A DNA stretch of 34,397 nt from CAYVGO01 sp964450725 (GCA_964450725.1 CAYVGO010000022.1:1-34397), one strand, 5' to 3'; shown: positions 1 to 8,931, numbered from the stretch's first letter. A program made the numbers and translations. Notes: a model not told the origin generated them from the sequence alone.

Positions 1-1242
1 TTTATGAGCAAAAAGTTGTTCTTCTGCGGCCATTGTTTCAACGGTGGTAGCAATATTATCAAAGCCCTCTTGAGAGACTATTTGGAAAGTAATCTTTTTT
101 ACAAAACTGTCTAAGGAAACTCCGCTGTAGTTGCGTGCATAACCGTTGGTTGGTAGAGTATGATTCGTTCCGGAAGCGTAATCTCCAATACTTTCGCAAC
201 TCAAATGTCCTAAGAATACCGATCCTGCACTTTCTACTTTAGATACAAAACTTTCAGCATTATCCATAGATAAAATCAAATGTTCTGGAGCATAAAAGTT
301 ACTAAAGTCAAAACAACGTTCAAGGGTTTCAAACACAAGTGCTTTACTGTTTTTCAAAGAGAGTGCGGCTAACTCTTTTCTGGGCAGGTGTTCTAACTGT
401 CGGGAAACTTCCACCATAACATCATCAATTACTTTTTCTGAATTTGAAACCACCATTGCCTGACTGTCTTTACCATGTTCGGCCTGAGCCAGTAAGTCTG
501 CCGCAATGTACGCAGGATTAGCCGTAGAATCACCAATGACCAATACTTCACTTGGTCCGGCTGGCATGTCAATGGCAATTCCAAACTTTTGTGCATATTG
601 CTTTGCAGCGGTTACATATTGATTGCCGGGTCCAAAGATTTTATAAACCTGAGGAACGCTTTCCGTACCGAATGTTAATGCAGCAATAGCCTGAATGCCA
701 CCAACCTTACAAAGTTTTGTAACTCCCGATTTCTTAGCCGCATATACAATGGCAGGATGGATAGAACCGTCTTTATTGGGAGGTGTACATAAAACTATTT
801 CTTTACATCCGGCAAGTTGTGCAGGAATGGCTAACATTAAGACTGTAGAAAATAGAGGTGCAGAGCCATTGGGAACATAAATACCGACTTTTTCTATTGC
901 TCTGTTTTCTCTCCAGCAAGTTACCCCTTTCATGGTTTCCACCTTTTGAGGAACTTCTGTCTGTTGAGCATGGAAAGTGTAGATATTACGATAGGCTATA
1001 TCAATGGCAGATTGGAGGGATTGTGAAATTGATGAGGGGGTTGAAAGAATATCTAAAGTGAGGTTATCTAAAGTAACTTTATCAAACTTTTGAGTATAAA
1101 ATCGTACTGCCTTATCTCCGTTTTTTTCAATATCTCCAAATATTTCAGAAACGGTATTTTCTAAATTATGGCCTTGTATATTACAGCGTTGCGATAATTT
1201 ACTCCATAACTCTATCTCCGGATTGAGGTATTTTTCCAACAT
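1..1242 (-). CDS. hisD: Histidinol dehydrogenase, C-terminus cut by window edge
   Basis: HisD is the zinc enzyme that oxidises L-histidinol twice with NAD+ to give L-histidine, the last steps of histidine synthesis in the cytoplasm. The minus-strand frame is open from the ATG at 1242 to base 1, giving 414 codons without a stop. Family members are about 430 residues, so roughly 15-20 C-terminal residues lie outside the window. Family-typical stretches are visible: GIYVPNGSAPLFSTVLM, a glycine-rich GPGNQYVTAAK, DMPAGPSEVLVI, an AEHGKDSQ segment and, near the edge, GTNHTLPT. The ATG directly abuts the hisG stop (TAAATG, no gap), so the two are cotranscribed and probably translationally coupled. 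Later his genes presumably follow to the left of the window. Identity is very secure; only the end is missing. Confidence 0.97.
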   Translation of the reverse strand, partial: MLEKYLNPEIELWSKLSQRCNIQGHNLENTVSEIFGDIEKNGDKAVRFYTQKFDKVTLDNLTLDILSTPSSISQSLQSAIDIAYRNIYTFHAQQTEVPQKVETMKGVTCWRENRAIEKVGIYVPNGSAPLFSTVLMLAIPAQLAGCKEIVLCTPPNKDGSIHPAIVYAAKKSGVTKLCKVGGIQAIAALTFGTESVPQVYKIFGPGNQYVTAAKQYAQKFGIAIDMPAGPSEVLVIGDSTANPAYIAADLLAQAEHGKDSQAMVVSNSEKVIDDVMVEVSRQLEHLPRKELAALSLKNSKALVFETLERCFDFSNFYAPEHLILSMDNAESFVSKVESAGSVFLGHLSCESIGDYASGTNHTLPTNGYARNYSGVSLDSFVKKITFQIVSQEGFDNIATTVETMAAEEQLFAHK

Positions 1243-2100
1243 TTACTGTATTAATCTTTCAATAGGTAAAACTAAAATTCCTTCTGCTCCTAATTTCTTC
1301 AAATCATTGATTTTGTCCCAAAATTCCGACTCTTTAATGACGGCATGAATACTCATCCAGCCTTCTTCTGCAAGCGGTAAAATCGTAGGGCTTTTGATTC
1401 CACCTAACAACTTACTTATTTTTTCGACAGAACTGTTAGGACTGTTTAGCATTAAATATTTATAGTTTCGAGACTCTATGACGGTTTCGATTCTGAATAA
1501 CAGTTGGGCTACGAGTTTCTTTTTTTCTTCAGACAACTGTTTGTTGCCAATTAAAACGGCTTCACTTCTGCATACTTCGTGAACTTCTTTGAGTCCGTTC
1601 ATTAATAATGTACTGCCTGTACTGACAATATCAAAAATAGCATGAGATAATCCTATGCCTGGAGCGATTTCTACACTTCCCGTAATTTCTTCAACAGTTA
1701 CCGCAATATTTTCCTTACTGAAAAAGTCTGATAGGATTTTGGGATAACTTGTCGCTATTTTTTTCCCTTGAAAGTAAGACAAATCCGTATAAACTTCATC
1801 TTTGGGAATGGCCAAAGCCAATCTGCACTGAGCAAATCCCAACTTGGTAACACAATCTATTTTTTTATCTTTTTCCCACATCTCATTCTCGCCTACAATG
1901 CCAATATCGGCAACACCTTGTTCTACATATTGCGGAATATCATCATCTCGAAGGTAAAGTAATTCTATGGGGAAGTTTTTTGCCGTAGTTTTAAGAATGC
2001 GGCTGCTGTTGGAAAATTTAATACCACAATCTTTAAGTAAGTCTAACGACTGCTCATTTAATCTTCCGCTTTTTTGAATGGCTAATCTAATCATTATCAT
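1243..2100 (-). CDS. hisG: ATP phosphoribosyltransferase, long form
   Basis: HisG condenses ATP with PRPP to form phosphoribosyl-ATP, the committed and feedback-regulated step of histidine synthesis. At 285 residues it is the long form, with a C-terminal ACT-like regulatory domain (about residues 210-285) that normally binds histidine, so no HisZ partner is expected. Visible features are the N-terminal RLAIQKSGRL, the DDIPQYVEQGVADIGIVGE segment and the PRPP-binding loop DIVSTGSTLLMNG. Two in-frame ATGs lie at 2100 and 2094 (the protein begins M-I-M-I-R-L). Either could be used, because the predicted promoter leaves a leader of only about ten bases. It is the first gene of the his operon, followed immediately by hisD. 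Confidence 0.96.
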   Translation of the reverse strand: MIMIRLAIQKSGRLNEQSLDLLKDCGIKFSNSSRILKTTAKNFPIELLYLRDDDIPQYVEQGVADIGIVGENEMWEKDKKIDCVTKLGFAQCRLALAIPKDEVYTDLSYFQGKKIATSYPKILSDFFSKENIAVTVEEITGSVEIAPGIGLSHAIFDIVSTGSTLLMNGLKEVHEVCRSEAVLIGNKQLSEEKKKLVAQLLFRIETVIESRNYKYLMLNSPNSSVEKISKLLGGIKSPTILPLAEEGWMSIHAVIKESEFWDKINDLKKLGAEGILVLPIERLIQ

Positions 2101-2113
2101 GTTATAATTTCCG

Positions 2114-2145
2114 CAAAGATAGTACGTTTTTCAAAGGTGAACAAA
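2114..2145 (-). promoter_or_regulatory. Predicted sigma-A promoter of hisG-hisD
   Basis: On the minus strand there is TTTG (2145-2142), a 20-base spacer and TATCTTTG (2121-2114), a perfect match to the Bacteroidota form TTTG-N19-21-TAnnTTTG. The predicted start is only about 10-15 bases upstream of the hisG ATG, so there is no room for a his leader-peptide attenuator. Confidence 0.8.
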
Positions 2146-2161
2146 CATTATTTACTATTTG

Positions 2162-2185
2162 CAATAACAGTCCACGTTGTTATTG
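2162..2185 (-). terminator. Hairpin at the end of the AraC-type gene
   Basis: A perfect 8-bp inverted repeat (CAATAACA / TGTTATTG, 8-base loop) overlaps the stop codon of the AraC-type gene. No run of T follows on the minus strand, so termination is possible but not typical. It lies between that gene and the hisG promoter. Confidence 0.35.
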
Positions 2186-3007
2186 TCTTATGTTTTTGCG
2201 ATACTCTTTGGGACTTATTCCTGTATATTTCTTAAAATATTGGGAAAAGAAGGAGGGATTGGGAAAGTTCATTTCGTCGGAAATATTCGTAATAGATAAG
2301 TTGTCATCCTGTAATTTAGATTTGATATTGGCGATTGTACAACTGACAATCCACTCACCTGCCGTTATACCTGACATTTGCTTTACAACCATTGATAAAT
2401 GTCGTGGAGTAATGGATTGTTCCGTAGCATAAAACTCCAACGTTCTGTGAGTGTCAACGTTATTGAACAGCGAAAAGATAAACTGCTGAAAACTTTTTTC
2501 ATTACGAGAGCGGGGTTGTTGACTGATGGGTTTGCGTTTAAAGTAAATTGCGGCAATTTCGTAGGTAATGATTTTCATTATAGATTCATCGATTTTTTGA
2601 CGAAACGGATGTTCCATATTACTACTCTCACGCAAAAGCATGTTGTATAGAAAGATTATCTTATCCCATTCCTCTTTTTTCAATGAGATACATGGATTCT
2701 CTTTAATATATAGATAATAAGAAGGTTTATCTGATATTTGAATAGACGTAAAGAAATTTAAATCGGCACCGATGATAATTCCATCGCAATCTTTACTATA
2801 GTTTAAAACCTGTACAACAGTATGAGGAAATGCTACGACCATATCATTGACTGTGATATGAAATCTTTTAAGGTCAATAAGAATATCGGCATGACCACTT
2901 TGACACAAAAACAACCCGCCTTGTTCTAATCGAATCGGCATTTTGTTACTAAAACTTTGACAAGTTAGTTCGGTATTACCTATAATTAAGCGCTTATATT
3001 TCTCCAT
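2180..3007 (-). CDS. AraC-family transcriptional regulator
   Basis: A 275-residue AraC/XylS-type regulator. The C-terminal ~100 residues carry the double helix-turn-helix: a first helix pair around TLEFYATEQSITPRHLSMVVKQ and the second with the family signature ISDEMNFPNPSFFSQYFKKYTGISPKEYR. The N-terminal ~170 residues would be a cupin-like sensing domain (SGHADILID, then DMVVAFPHTVV), whose ligand cannot be read from the sequence. I chose the ATG at 3007; the frame continues 20 codons upstream, but that stretch is AT-rich, unlike the family, and contains this gene's own predicted -7 element. The gene is divergent from the RND efflux operon (start codons 136 bp apart), which suggests that it controls that operon. 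This is inference from position. Confidence 0.9.
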   Translation of the reverse strand: MEKYKRLIIGNTELTCQSFSNKMPIRLEQGGLFLCQSGHADILIDLKRFHITVNDMVVAFPHTVVQVLNYSKDCDGIIIGADLNFFTSIQISDKPSYYLYIKENPCISLKKEEWDKIIFLYNMLLRESSNMEHPFRQKIDESIMKIITYEIAAIYFKRKPISQQPRSRNEKSFQQFIFSLFNNVDTHRTLEFYATEQSITPRHLSMVVKQMSGITAGEWIVSCTIANIKSKLQDDNLSITNISDEMNFPNPSFFSQYFKKYTGISPKEYRKNIRQ

Positions 3008-3014
3008 TGCGACA

Positions 3015-3022
3015 CAAATGTA
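3015..3022 (-). promoter_or_regulatory. Predicted -7 element of the AraC-type gene
   Basis: TACATTTG on the minus strand matches TAnnTTTG. The nearest TTTG upstream is 23 bases away rather than 19-21, so the -33 element is poor. Transcription would begin within a few bases of the chosen ATG at 3007, giving a nearly leaderless mRNA. Confidence 0.5.
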
Positions 3023-3109
3023 GAGATAAAATTTCGAATATAAGTCAAAATAATACATATTGAACATTTTTTGCTCAATAAACGACTTTTCTGTCTCATA
3101 CCTCAGGAG

Positions 3110-3117
3110 TACCTTTG
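3110..3117 (+). promoter_or_regulatory. Predicted -7 element of the RND efflux operon
   Basis: TACCTTTG matches TAnnTTTG and ends 25 bases before the adaptor ATG. No TTTG sits at the expected distance upstream (only a CTTTT tract near 3086-3090). The weak -33 would fit an operon that needs an activator such as the divergent AraC-type protein. Confidence 0.6.
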
Positions 3118-3142
3118 CAGCAAAATTCTAAAATGTAAATAT

Positions 3143-4174
3143 ATGAAAAAAGTTTTCCTACTGTCCTTGTGCGGTGTAATGATTAGTTGTGTAAATCATA
3201 AGGTGAAAGAAGAACCTTTCCGCACTGTTAGATGTGATACCGTCAGAGTGATTGACCATTCGGTTGAACTCTCAAAGTTTTCAGGAAAAGTCAAAGCTGT
3301 TTCTGAGGCAAATATAGCCTTTAGAGTGGCCGGACAGATTCTGACAATGAATGTTACTGAGGGGCAATTTGTCCGTAAAGGGACTGTATTGGCTCAATTA
3401 GACGATCGTGATTATCAAATTCAACTTTCGGCAACCGAAGCAGAGTATAATCGGTTAAAGGCTGAGGCTGACAGGGTGATTGAACTCTACAATAAAAAAA
3501 GCGTATCTCCCAATGACTACGACAAAGCGATGTATGGATTACAACAGATTACGGCAAAGTTAGATGCTCACAGGAATACCCTGTCTTATGCTAAACTGCT
3601 GTCGCCGTTTGACGGCTATATTGAAAAAAAACATTTTGATCGGGGTGAAACTGTCGGAGCAGGTACTCCGGTTGTATCAATGATTTCTACAGATACTCCG
3701 GAAATAGAGATAAACATACCGACTACAGACTTTATCAAAAGAGAACACTACGAGTCTGCCACTGCCACCATTGAAGCATTTCCCGGTAAAACTTTCAAGT
3801 TACAACTCTTGGGTATTAATCACAAAGCAAATCTAAACCAACTCTATTCCACACGCTTTAGAATCTTAGACTCTGCGTTGCCGGCGCCCGGAATGACAGC
3901 CATGGTAACAATACAATACAAAAGCAATGGCAGGCTGTTAATGCAAGTTCCGGTTACTGCTCTTGTAGAAAACAATGTATGGATTGTTACCGGAGAAACA
4001 GTAGTGAAGAAGGCTGTAAAAGTGATTGAGATTACAACAGATGGCCGTGCGCTGGTTGAGGGATTGAAGGAGGGAGAAGTAGTGGTGAGTGCCGGAGTAA
4101 ACTCTTTAAAAGAAGGACAGCAGGTAAAGGTTTTACCTCAAATGTCTAATACTAATAAAGGAGGACTGTTATGA
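3143..4174 (+). CDS. RND efflux periplasmic adaptor, lipoprotein
   Basis: Membrane fusion protein (HlyD/AcrA family, 343 residues) that links the inner-membrane RND pump to the outer-membrane channel. The start at 3143 gives a clear lipoprotein signal, with a KK start, a hydrophobic stretch and the lipobox VMISC (lipidated Cys16). A lipoyl-like half-motif follows (ANIAFRVAGQILTMNVTEG, then VRKGTVLAQLD), then a short alpha-helical hairpin (about 90-140), the second lipoyl half (LSPFDGYIEKKHFDRGE), a beta-barrel and a membrane-proximal domain ending near EGQQVKVLPQ. The frame extends 24 codons upstream, but that extension would bury the signal peptide and cover the predicted promoter. It overlaps the pump gene by four bases (ATGA). 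Substrate unknown. Confidence 0.92.
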   Translation: MKKVFLLSLCGVMISCVNHKVKEEPFRTVRCDTVRVIDHSVELSKFSGKVKAVSEANIAFRVAGQILTMNVTEGQFVRKGTVLAQLDDRDYQIQLSATEAEYNRLKAEADRVIELYNKKSVSPNDYDKAMYGLQQITAKLDAHRNTLSYAKLLSPFDGYIEKKHFDRGETVGAGTPVVSMISTDTPEIEINIPTTDFIKREHYESATATIEAFPGKTFKLQLLGINHKANLNQLYSTRFRILDSALPAPGMTAMVTIQYKSNGRLLMQVPVTALVENNVWIVTGETVVKKAVKVIEITTDGRALVEGLKEGEVVVSAGVNSLKEGQQVKVLPQMSNTNKGGLL

Positions 4175-7100
4175 ATTTAGGAAAATGGGCTTTAGCCAAC
4201 AGTAAGTTAGTGTACTTTATTGTCGCTATTCTTATTATCGGAGGTATTTTCTCTTACGACCGGATGAGTAAACTCGAAGACCCGGCCATTAAAGTAAAAC
4301 AGGCTGTAGTCATTACAACCTGTCCAGGTGCCTCTTCTTATGAAGTAGAGTTACAGGTAACTGATCCGTTAGAAAAGGTTATCCGGTCAATGAATAATGT
4401 GGATAAGGTAGAAAGTCAGTCTTCTGCAGACTTATCCATCATTACGGTAAATCTCGAAACTACGGTTCCTGACAAGGAAACTGAACAGTACTGGGACATG
4501 TTACGCCGAAAGGTAGGTGATGTTCAGTCAAAACTACCGTCTGAGGCGAATACAAGTATTGTTGTTGATGACTACGGAGATGTTTTCGGTATGTTCTATG
4601 CCCTTACGTCTGACGGGTTCTCAAACAAAGAACTTTCCAAATACGCCGAACAGATAAAGAGAGAGGTACAAAACATTGAGGGAATATCTAAAGTAGAACT
4701 TTACGGAATATTTACACCTACAATCACTGTTTCCATTTACGAAGATAAGATGGCCAACCTTGGTGTATCTCCGGCAGAAGTTTTACAGACCATTCAAGGG
4801 CAAAACAAAACTATCTATTCTGGATACTATCAGAGTGGAGATATGCGGTTACGGGTGTCTGTGGGGGATAAATATAAAACCATTGAGGATATTGAAAACC
4901 TTATTATACAGGGACATGAGAAAGACCAGATGAGGTTACGGGATATTGCGCAAGTCTCTAATGATTACAGCCATCCGATCAGAAATGCCCTCTTCTACGA
5001 TAAAAAGCCGGCGGTAGGAATATCAATTTCTGCACTGGCAGGAACAGACATCATAAAGTTAGGTAAAAAGGTAGAAGAGCGTTTGGCTGACTTGCAAAGC
5101 AATTCTTTACCTGCAGGAATAGACTATAACAAAGTATTCTTTCAGCCGGAAAGAGTAGATGATGCTATCGGTACGTTTGTTATCAATCTGATTGAGTCGG
5201 TGGTTATTGTGATTGTAGTATTGATGTTTGCCATGGGATTCAGAAGCGGTGTCTTGCTGGGTACAACATTAGTTGTTACTGTTTTGGGAACCCTGTTGTT
5301 TCTGAACTTCTTTGGTGGAACATTACAGCGTGTCTCTCTTGCTTCATTTATTCTGGCTATGGGGATGCTGGTCGATAATGCGATTGTGATAGTGGATGGA
5401 ATTTTGATTGATTTGAGTAAAGGAAGACTTAAAACAAAATCATTGACAGACATTGGACGTAAAACCGCCATGCCGCTTTTGGGGGCTACACTGATTGCTA
5501 TCTTAGCCTTCTTGCCGCTGTTTCTTTCACCCGATACTGCCGGAGTATATGTCCGTGACCTATTTGTAGTATTGGCAGTATCACTCTTTTTGAGTTGGAT
5601 TCTGTCGCTGACCATGGTTCCGCTTCAAGCCAAAACAATGCTTAAAGCAACAAAACAAAAGAAGAATCAATTCAATAACAGGTTTTATATCGCTTTAAGA
5701 ACAATGCTCTCCTGGGGGTTGAAACACAGAGCAATAGCCGTTGTCGGAGCCTTTGCTCTGGTAGGAGTAAGTATATGGGTATATACCAAGTTACCCCAAA
5801 GTTTCTTTCCTGATATGAACTACGACCAGCTTTACATAGAATACAAGTTGCCGGAAGGAAGCAGCAGTGCACGTACAGAAAAAGATTTACAGGCCATTAC
5901 AGACTACCTCTTTTCAAGAGAAGATATTAAGCATGTTACTGCCTCTGTTGGTGCTACCCCAAGTCGTTATAACTTAGTGAGAAGTATTGCTACACCATCA
6001 CTTTCTTACGGCGACCTGATTGTTGACTTTACATCGCAAGACAACTTGGTAGCTGCCATTCCCAGTATCCAGCGCTATCTTACAGACAACTTTCCACAGG
6101 CTTATGTCAGAGTTAAACGCTATAACCTGATGTATAGCAAATACCCTGTAGAGGCTATGTTTACAGGTCCTGACCCTGCGGTGTTAGCCGATTTGACAGC
6201 ACAGGCGCAAGCAATTATGGAACGCAGCGATAACCTGATGCTGGTTACTTCTGACTGGCAACCTAAAATGGCGACCTTAGAGATTGATTACGACCAGCCG
6301 AAGGCTCGAAATGCAGGGTTGACAAGACAAGACGTAGGGCTTTCTCTGCTTACTTCAACCGACGGTATTCCCATCAATACAATATACGACGGTAATGTTT
6401 CCCAAACCCTTATGGTTAAGTGTGTAGATAAGAATGGTCAACAGATTGAATCTATTGAAAACATACCTGTCTTTTCATTGTTGCCCTCACTCAAAGGGTT
6501 GAATAAAGAAACAATCAAAGGATTAATGACGGGCGCAATCTCTGAATCTGACATTATTGCAGAGGCTCTTGCAACCACACCTTTAAGCCAAACCTCAAAC
6601 GGTATTCGGCTCAAATGGGAAGACCCTCTTGTGATAAGGCATAACGGACAGCGGGCTATGAGGGCACAAGCCAATAACATTCCAAGCGTCGGAGCAGAAG
6701 ATGCCCGCAAAGAGATTGAGGCTGCCCTCGAAGCAATACCCCTTCCAGAGGGTTACACCTTGTCGTGGGAGGGTGAGTATGTGGCAAAGAATACGGCTCT
6801 CAAATATCTGTTTGCAAACCTTCCTTTAGCCATTATTCTGATGATTGGTATTTTGGTGATGCTCTTCAAAGATTACAAGAAAACACTGATGATTATGCTT
6901 TGTGTTCCGCTGCTGTTTGTGGGTGCGGTGTTTGGCGTACTGGTGGCCGGTAAGTCATTTGGGTTTGTCGCCATTTGCGGTGTGCTGGGGCTTATAGGCA
7001 TGATGATTAAAAACGGCGTTGTGCTGATGGACGAGATAGACCATCTCATCAAACAGGGTGTTGAGCCTGTGCAGGCATTATTAGACAGTTCGGCCATAAG

Positions 7101-7281
7101 ATTCCGCCCGGTGATGATGGCTTCTCTTACCACCATTTTAGGAATGATTCCCTTACTTCCCGACGATATGTTCGGCTCGTTAGCCGCTACCATTATGGGT
7201 GGGTTGCTACTCGGGACGCTTGTAACACTGCTGTTTATACCTATATTTTATTCAATCTTTTTCAAAATAAAAATGCAATGA
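4171..7281 (+). CDS. RND-family efflux pump, inner-membrane permease
   Basis: A full-length 1036-residue AcrB-type proton-driven exporter. It has the expected 12 membrane segments: one near residues 13-29, a block around 335-500, one near 520 and a block around 860-1030, with two large periplasmic porter loops between. The TM4 motif reads GMLVDNAIVIVDGI, so the first of the two acidic proton-relay residues of AcrB (Asp407) is present as D402 while the second (Asp408) is Asn403. The TM10 lysine of AcrB (Lys940) is present as K947 in MMIKNGVVLMDE. It overlaps both neighbours by ATGA, so the three efflux genes form one tight operon. Family membership is certain; the drug or metabolite exported cannot be told. 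The motif suits the multidrug HAE-like group better than the heavy-metal (CzcA) group. Confidence 0.95.
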   Translation: MNLGKWALANSKLVYFIVAILIIGGIFSYDRMSKLEDPAIKVKQAVVITTCPGASSYEVELQVTDPLEKVIRSMNNVDKVESQSSADLSIITVNLETTVPDKETEQYWDMLRRKVGDVQSKLPSEANTSIVVDDYGDVFGMFYALTSDGFSNKELSKYAEQIKREVQNIEGISKVELYGIFTPTITVSIYEDKMANLGVSPAEVLQTIQGQNKTIYSGYYQSGDMRLRVSVGDKYKTIEDIENLIIQGHEKDQMRLRDIAQVSNDYSHPIRNALFYDKKPAVGISISALAGTDIIKLGKKVEERLADLQSNSLPAGIDYNKVFFQPERVDDAIGTFVINLIESVVIVIVVLMFAMGFRSGVLLGTTLVVTVLGTLLFLNFFGGTLQRVSLASFILAMGMLVDNAIVIVDGILIDLSKGRLKTKSLTDIGRKTAMPLLGATLIAILAFLPLFLSPDTAGVYVRDLFVVLAVSLFLSWILSLTMVPLQAKTMLKATKQKKNQFNNRFYIALRTMLSWGLKHRAIAVVGAFALVGVSIWVYTKLPQSFFPDMNYDQLYIEYKLPEGSSSARTEKDLQAITDYLFSREDIKHVTASVGATPSRYNLVRSIATPSLSYGDLIVDFTSQDNLVAAIPSIQRYLTDNFPQAYVRVKRYNLMYSKYPVEAMFTGPDPAVLADLTAQAQAIMERSDNLMLVTSDWQPKMATLEIDYDQPKARNAGLTRQDVGLSLLTSTDGIPINTIYDGNVSQTLMVKCVDKNGQQIESIENIPVFSLLPSLKGLNKETIKGLMTGAISESDIIAEALATTPLSQTSNGIRLKWEDPLVIRHNGQRAMRAQANNIPSVGAEDARKEIEAALEAIPLPEGYTLSWEGEYVAKNTALKYLFANLPLAIILMIGILVMLFKDYKKTLMIMLCVPLLFVGAVFGVLVAGKSFGFVAICGVLGLIGMMIKNGVVLMDEIDHLIKQGVEPVQALLDSSAIRFRPVMMASLTTILGMIPLLPDDMFGSLAATIMGGLLLGTLVTLLFIPIFYSIFFKIKMQ

Positions 7282-8702
7282 AACATCTTCTCATATTATT
7301 GAGTGTCATCGTCGTGGTCGATATTGCTTCGGCTCAACAGTTGACCATTGATGACTGTCGGCGTATGGCCATTGAGCATAACCGTACTCTCAAAACGGCT
7401 ACTGCCCAGAGCAGTATTGCCAATGATAACTTAAAAATGTATAAAGCCAACTTTCTTCCCAAGTTCTCACTTTCCGGCAATTACCTCTACTCCAGCGGAA
7501 GTTCAAGCTATACGATGTCCGGAGGTTACTTGCCCACATTTGTACCCAATCCGGCAACAGGAGCATTAGAACCCAACATATTAATGGCAGGGGCAGGCGG
7601 AACCCCAATGGTGGGGCCTGACGGAACCCCTGTTTTCAAGCAGTATGCTTATATGCCCGATACAAAGTTTGACTTTAAAATAGGGTCTGTATTTCAAGCA
7701 GGGATTGCTGCACAGCAACCCATCTATATGGGTGGCAAGATTATAACTTCGGTGCGCATGGCTAAGATTGGTCAAACTATGGCCGAGTTGAATGTAAAGA
7801 AAACTGAAGCAGAGGTGATTATTCGGGTCGATGAAGCCTTCTTTACCTGCATAAAGATGGAAGAGTTAGTCAAAAGCGCCGTAAAATACAAAGAAGTGGT
7901 GGCAGAGTTTTACCGTCAGATGAACGATGCTTATGAGAGCGGAATGAAAAACAGGAATGATATGCTTAAGGTGCAGGTAAGAATGAATGAGGCAGAGTTG
8001 CAGGTAAGAAAGGCACAGAATGGCTTGCGTCTTGCAATGATGAATCTCTGTTATCATACCGGGCTGCCCATGCAGACAGATACCTTGAGACTGACCGATA
8101 ATTTTGAATCAAACCCTGAAGTGAGTAACCGGCAAACAGACATCTCCTCTCGTCCTGAATATATTATGTTACAGCAACAAATTGAACTTAAAAAGAGAAA
8201 CGTTGCCTTGACAAGAAGTGATTTCTTACCACAGATAGTGGCCATGGCATCCTATAATTACATGAATGGAATACAGTTAAACAAAAGCACTCTTGTTAAT
8301 ACCCCTTCGTTTGTAGGAGCAGTCTCAGTCAACATTCCGCTGTTTCATTGGGGAGAAGGCAGAAGAAAGGTATCTGCCGCACGGCATGAGGTAGAGATTG
8401 CCCACCATCAATTTGAAGACTTAACAGACCAGATGGAGTTAGAACTCATACAAGCAACCAACAATTATGAGGAAGCGGTTTTAGAAGTAGCTTTAACCGT
8501 AAAATCATTAACTCAGGCAGAAGAAAACATGACAGAAAGCGGCAATCGATATACGGCAGGAATGGAAACTTTGGCAGATTATTTGGAATCTCAAGCCTTA
8601 TGGCAAAAGGCTCAGAGTGATTTAATCGAAGCAAGAACAGGAGAACGGCTTGCTTATACAAAATACCTCAAAGCCGCAGGAATATCTCAGGTAAATCAAT
8701 AA
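7278..8702 (+). CDS. TolC-family outer-membrane efflux channel
   Basis: A 474-residue outer-membrane factor that would complete the tripartite pump. It begins with a Sec signal peptide (MKHLLILLSVIVVVDIASA, cleavage before QQ). Two homologous halves follow, each rich in long amphipathic helices, as in TolC: residues about 20-250 (LTIDDCRRMAIEHNRTLKT) and about 260-474 (RPEYIMLQQQIELKKRNVAL, then VSVNIPLFHWGEGRRKV). An insertion of about 70 residues (roughly 70-140) rich in Gly, Pro and Ser, with PNPATGALEPN, lies where the first outer-membrane strand region is expected. The family is typical at 450-490 residues. The start overlaps the pump's stop by ATGA. Confidence 0.93.
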   Translation: MKHLLILLSVIVVVDIASAQQLTIDDCRRMAIEHNRTLKTATAQSSIANDNLKMYKANFLPKFSLSGNYLYSSGSSSYTMSGGYLPTFVPNPATGALEPNILMAGAGGTPMVGPDGTPVFKQYAYMPDTKFDFKIGSVFQAGIAAQQPIYMGGKIITSVRMAKIGQTMAELNVKKTEAEVIIRVDEAFFTCIKMEELVKSAVKYKEVVAEFYRQMNDAYESGMKNRNDMLKVQVRMNEAELQVRKAQNGLRLAMMNLCYHTGLPMQTDTLRLTDNFESNPEVSNRQTDISSRPEYIMLQQQIELKKRNVALTRSDFLPQIVAMASYNYMNGIQLNKSTLVNTPSFVGAVSVNIPLFHWGEGRRKVSAARHEVEIAHHQFEDLTDQMELELIQATNNYEEAVLEVALTVKSLTQAEENMTESGNRYTAGMETLADYLESQALWQKAQSDLIEARTGERLAYTKYLKAAGISQVNQ

Positions 8703-8754
8703 TTACACAGTCTTATGCAACCTCCGGCAATTATCTTTTGTATTGAAATGTTTA

Positions 8755-8901
8755 CGTCCGATTAGTTTAGCATCTCTAAACCTATAGGTTTGGTATCTCC
8801 AAACCTATAAGTTTAAAGATACCAAACCTATAAGTTTAGAGATACCAAACCTATAGGTTTAGAGTATCCAAACTAATGGGTTAGAATATCTGAGACCTAT
8901 A
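8755..8901. repeat. Degenerate 23-bp tandem repeat with a palindromic core
   Basis: Successive 23-bp units start at 8778, 8801, 8824, 8847 and 8870, flanked by a diverged unit at 8755 and a partial one at 8893. Each has the core AAACCTATAGGTTT (a perfect 14-bp palindrome in units 8778 and 8847, one mismatch in 8801 and 8824), followed by a short arm. The arm reads GGTATCTCC in the first full unit and GAGATACC in later ones, its reverse complement. The outer units are the most diverged, as expected for a decaying array. There are no unique spacers, so it is not CRISPR. Confidence 0.85.
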
Positions 8902-8931
8902 TTTAATGTCATTGAGTGCTTATATGTATAA

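Noticed and set aside
695..1061. Two plus-strand open frames
   Set aside because: They are antisense to hisD, whose frame is continuous and has clear family motifs.
2101..2160. His-leader attenuator or T-box before hisG
   Set aside because: The predicted transcription start leaves only about 10-15 bases before the start codon, and no run of His codons is present.
3071..3142. 24-codon N-terminal extension of the adaptor protein
   Set aside because: It would place the lipoprotein signal inside the protein and covers the predicted -7 element; the ATG at 3143 is followed at once by a good lipobox.
5142..5615. 157-codon antisense frame inside the RND pump gene
   Set aside because: The antisense of membrane-segment codons often stays open; there are no recognisable motifs and the sense gene is intact.
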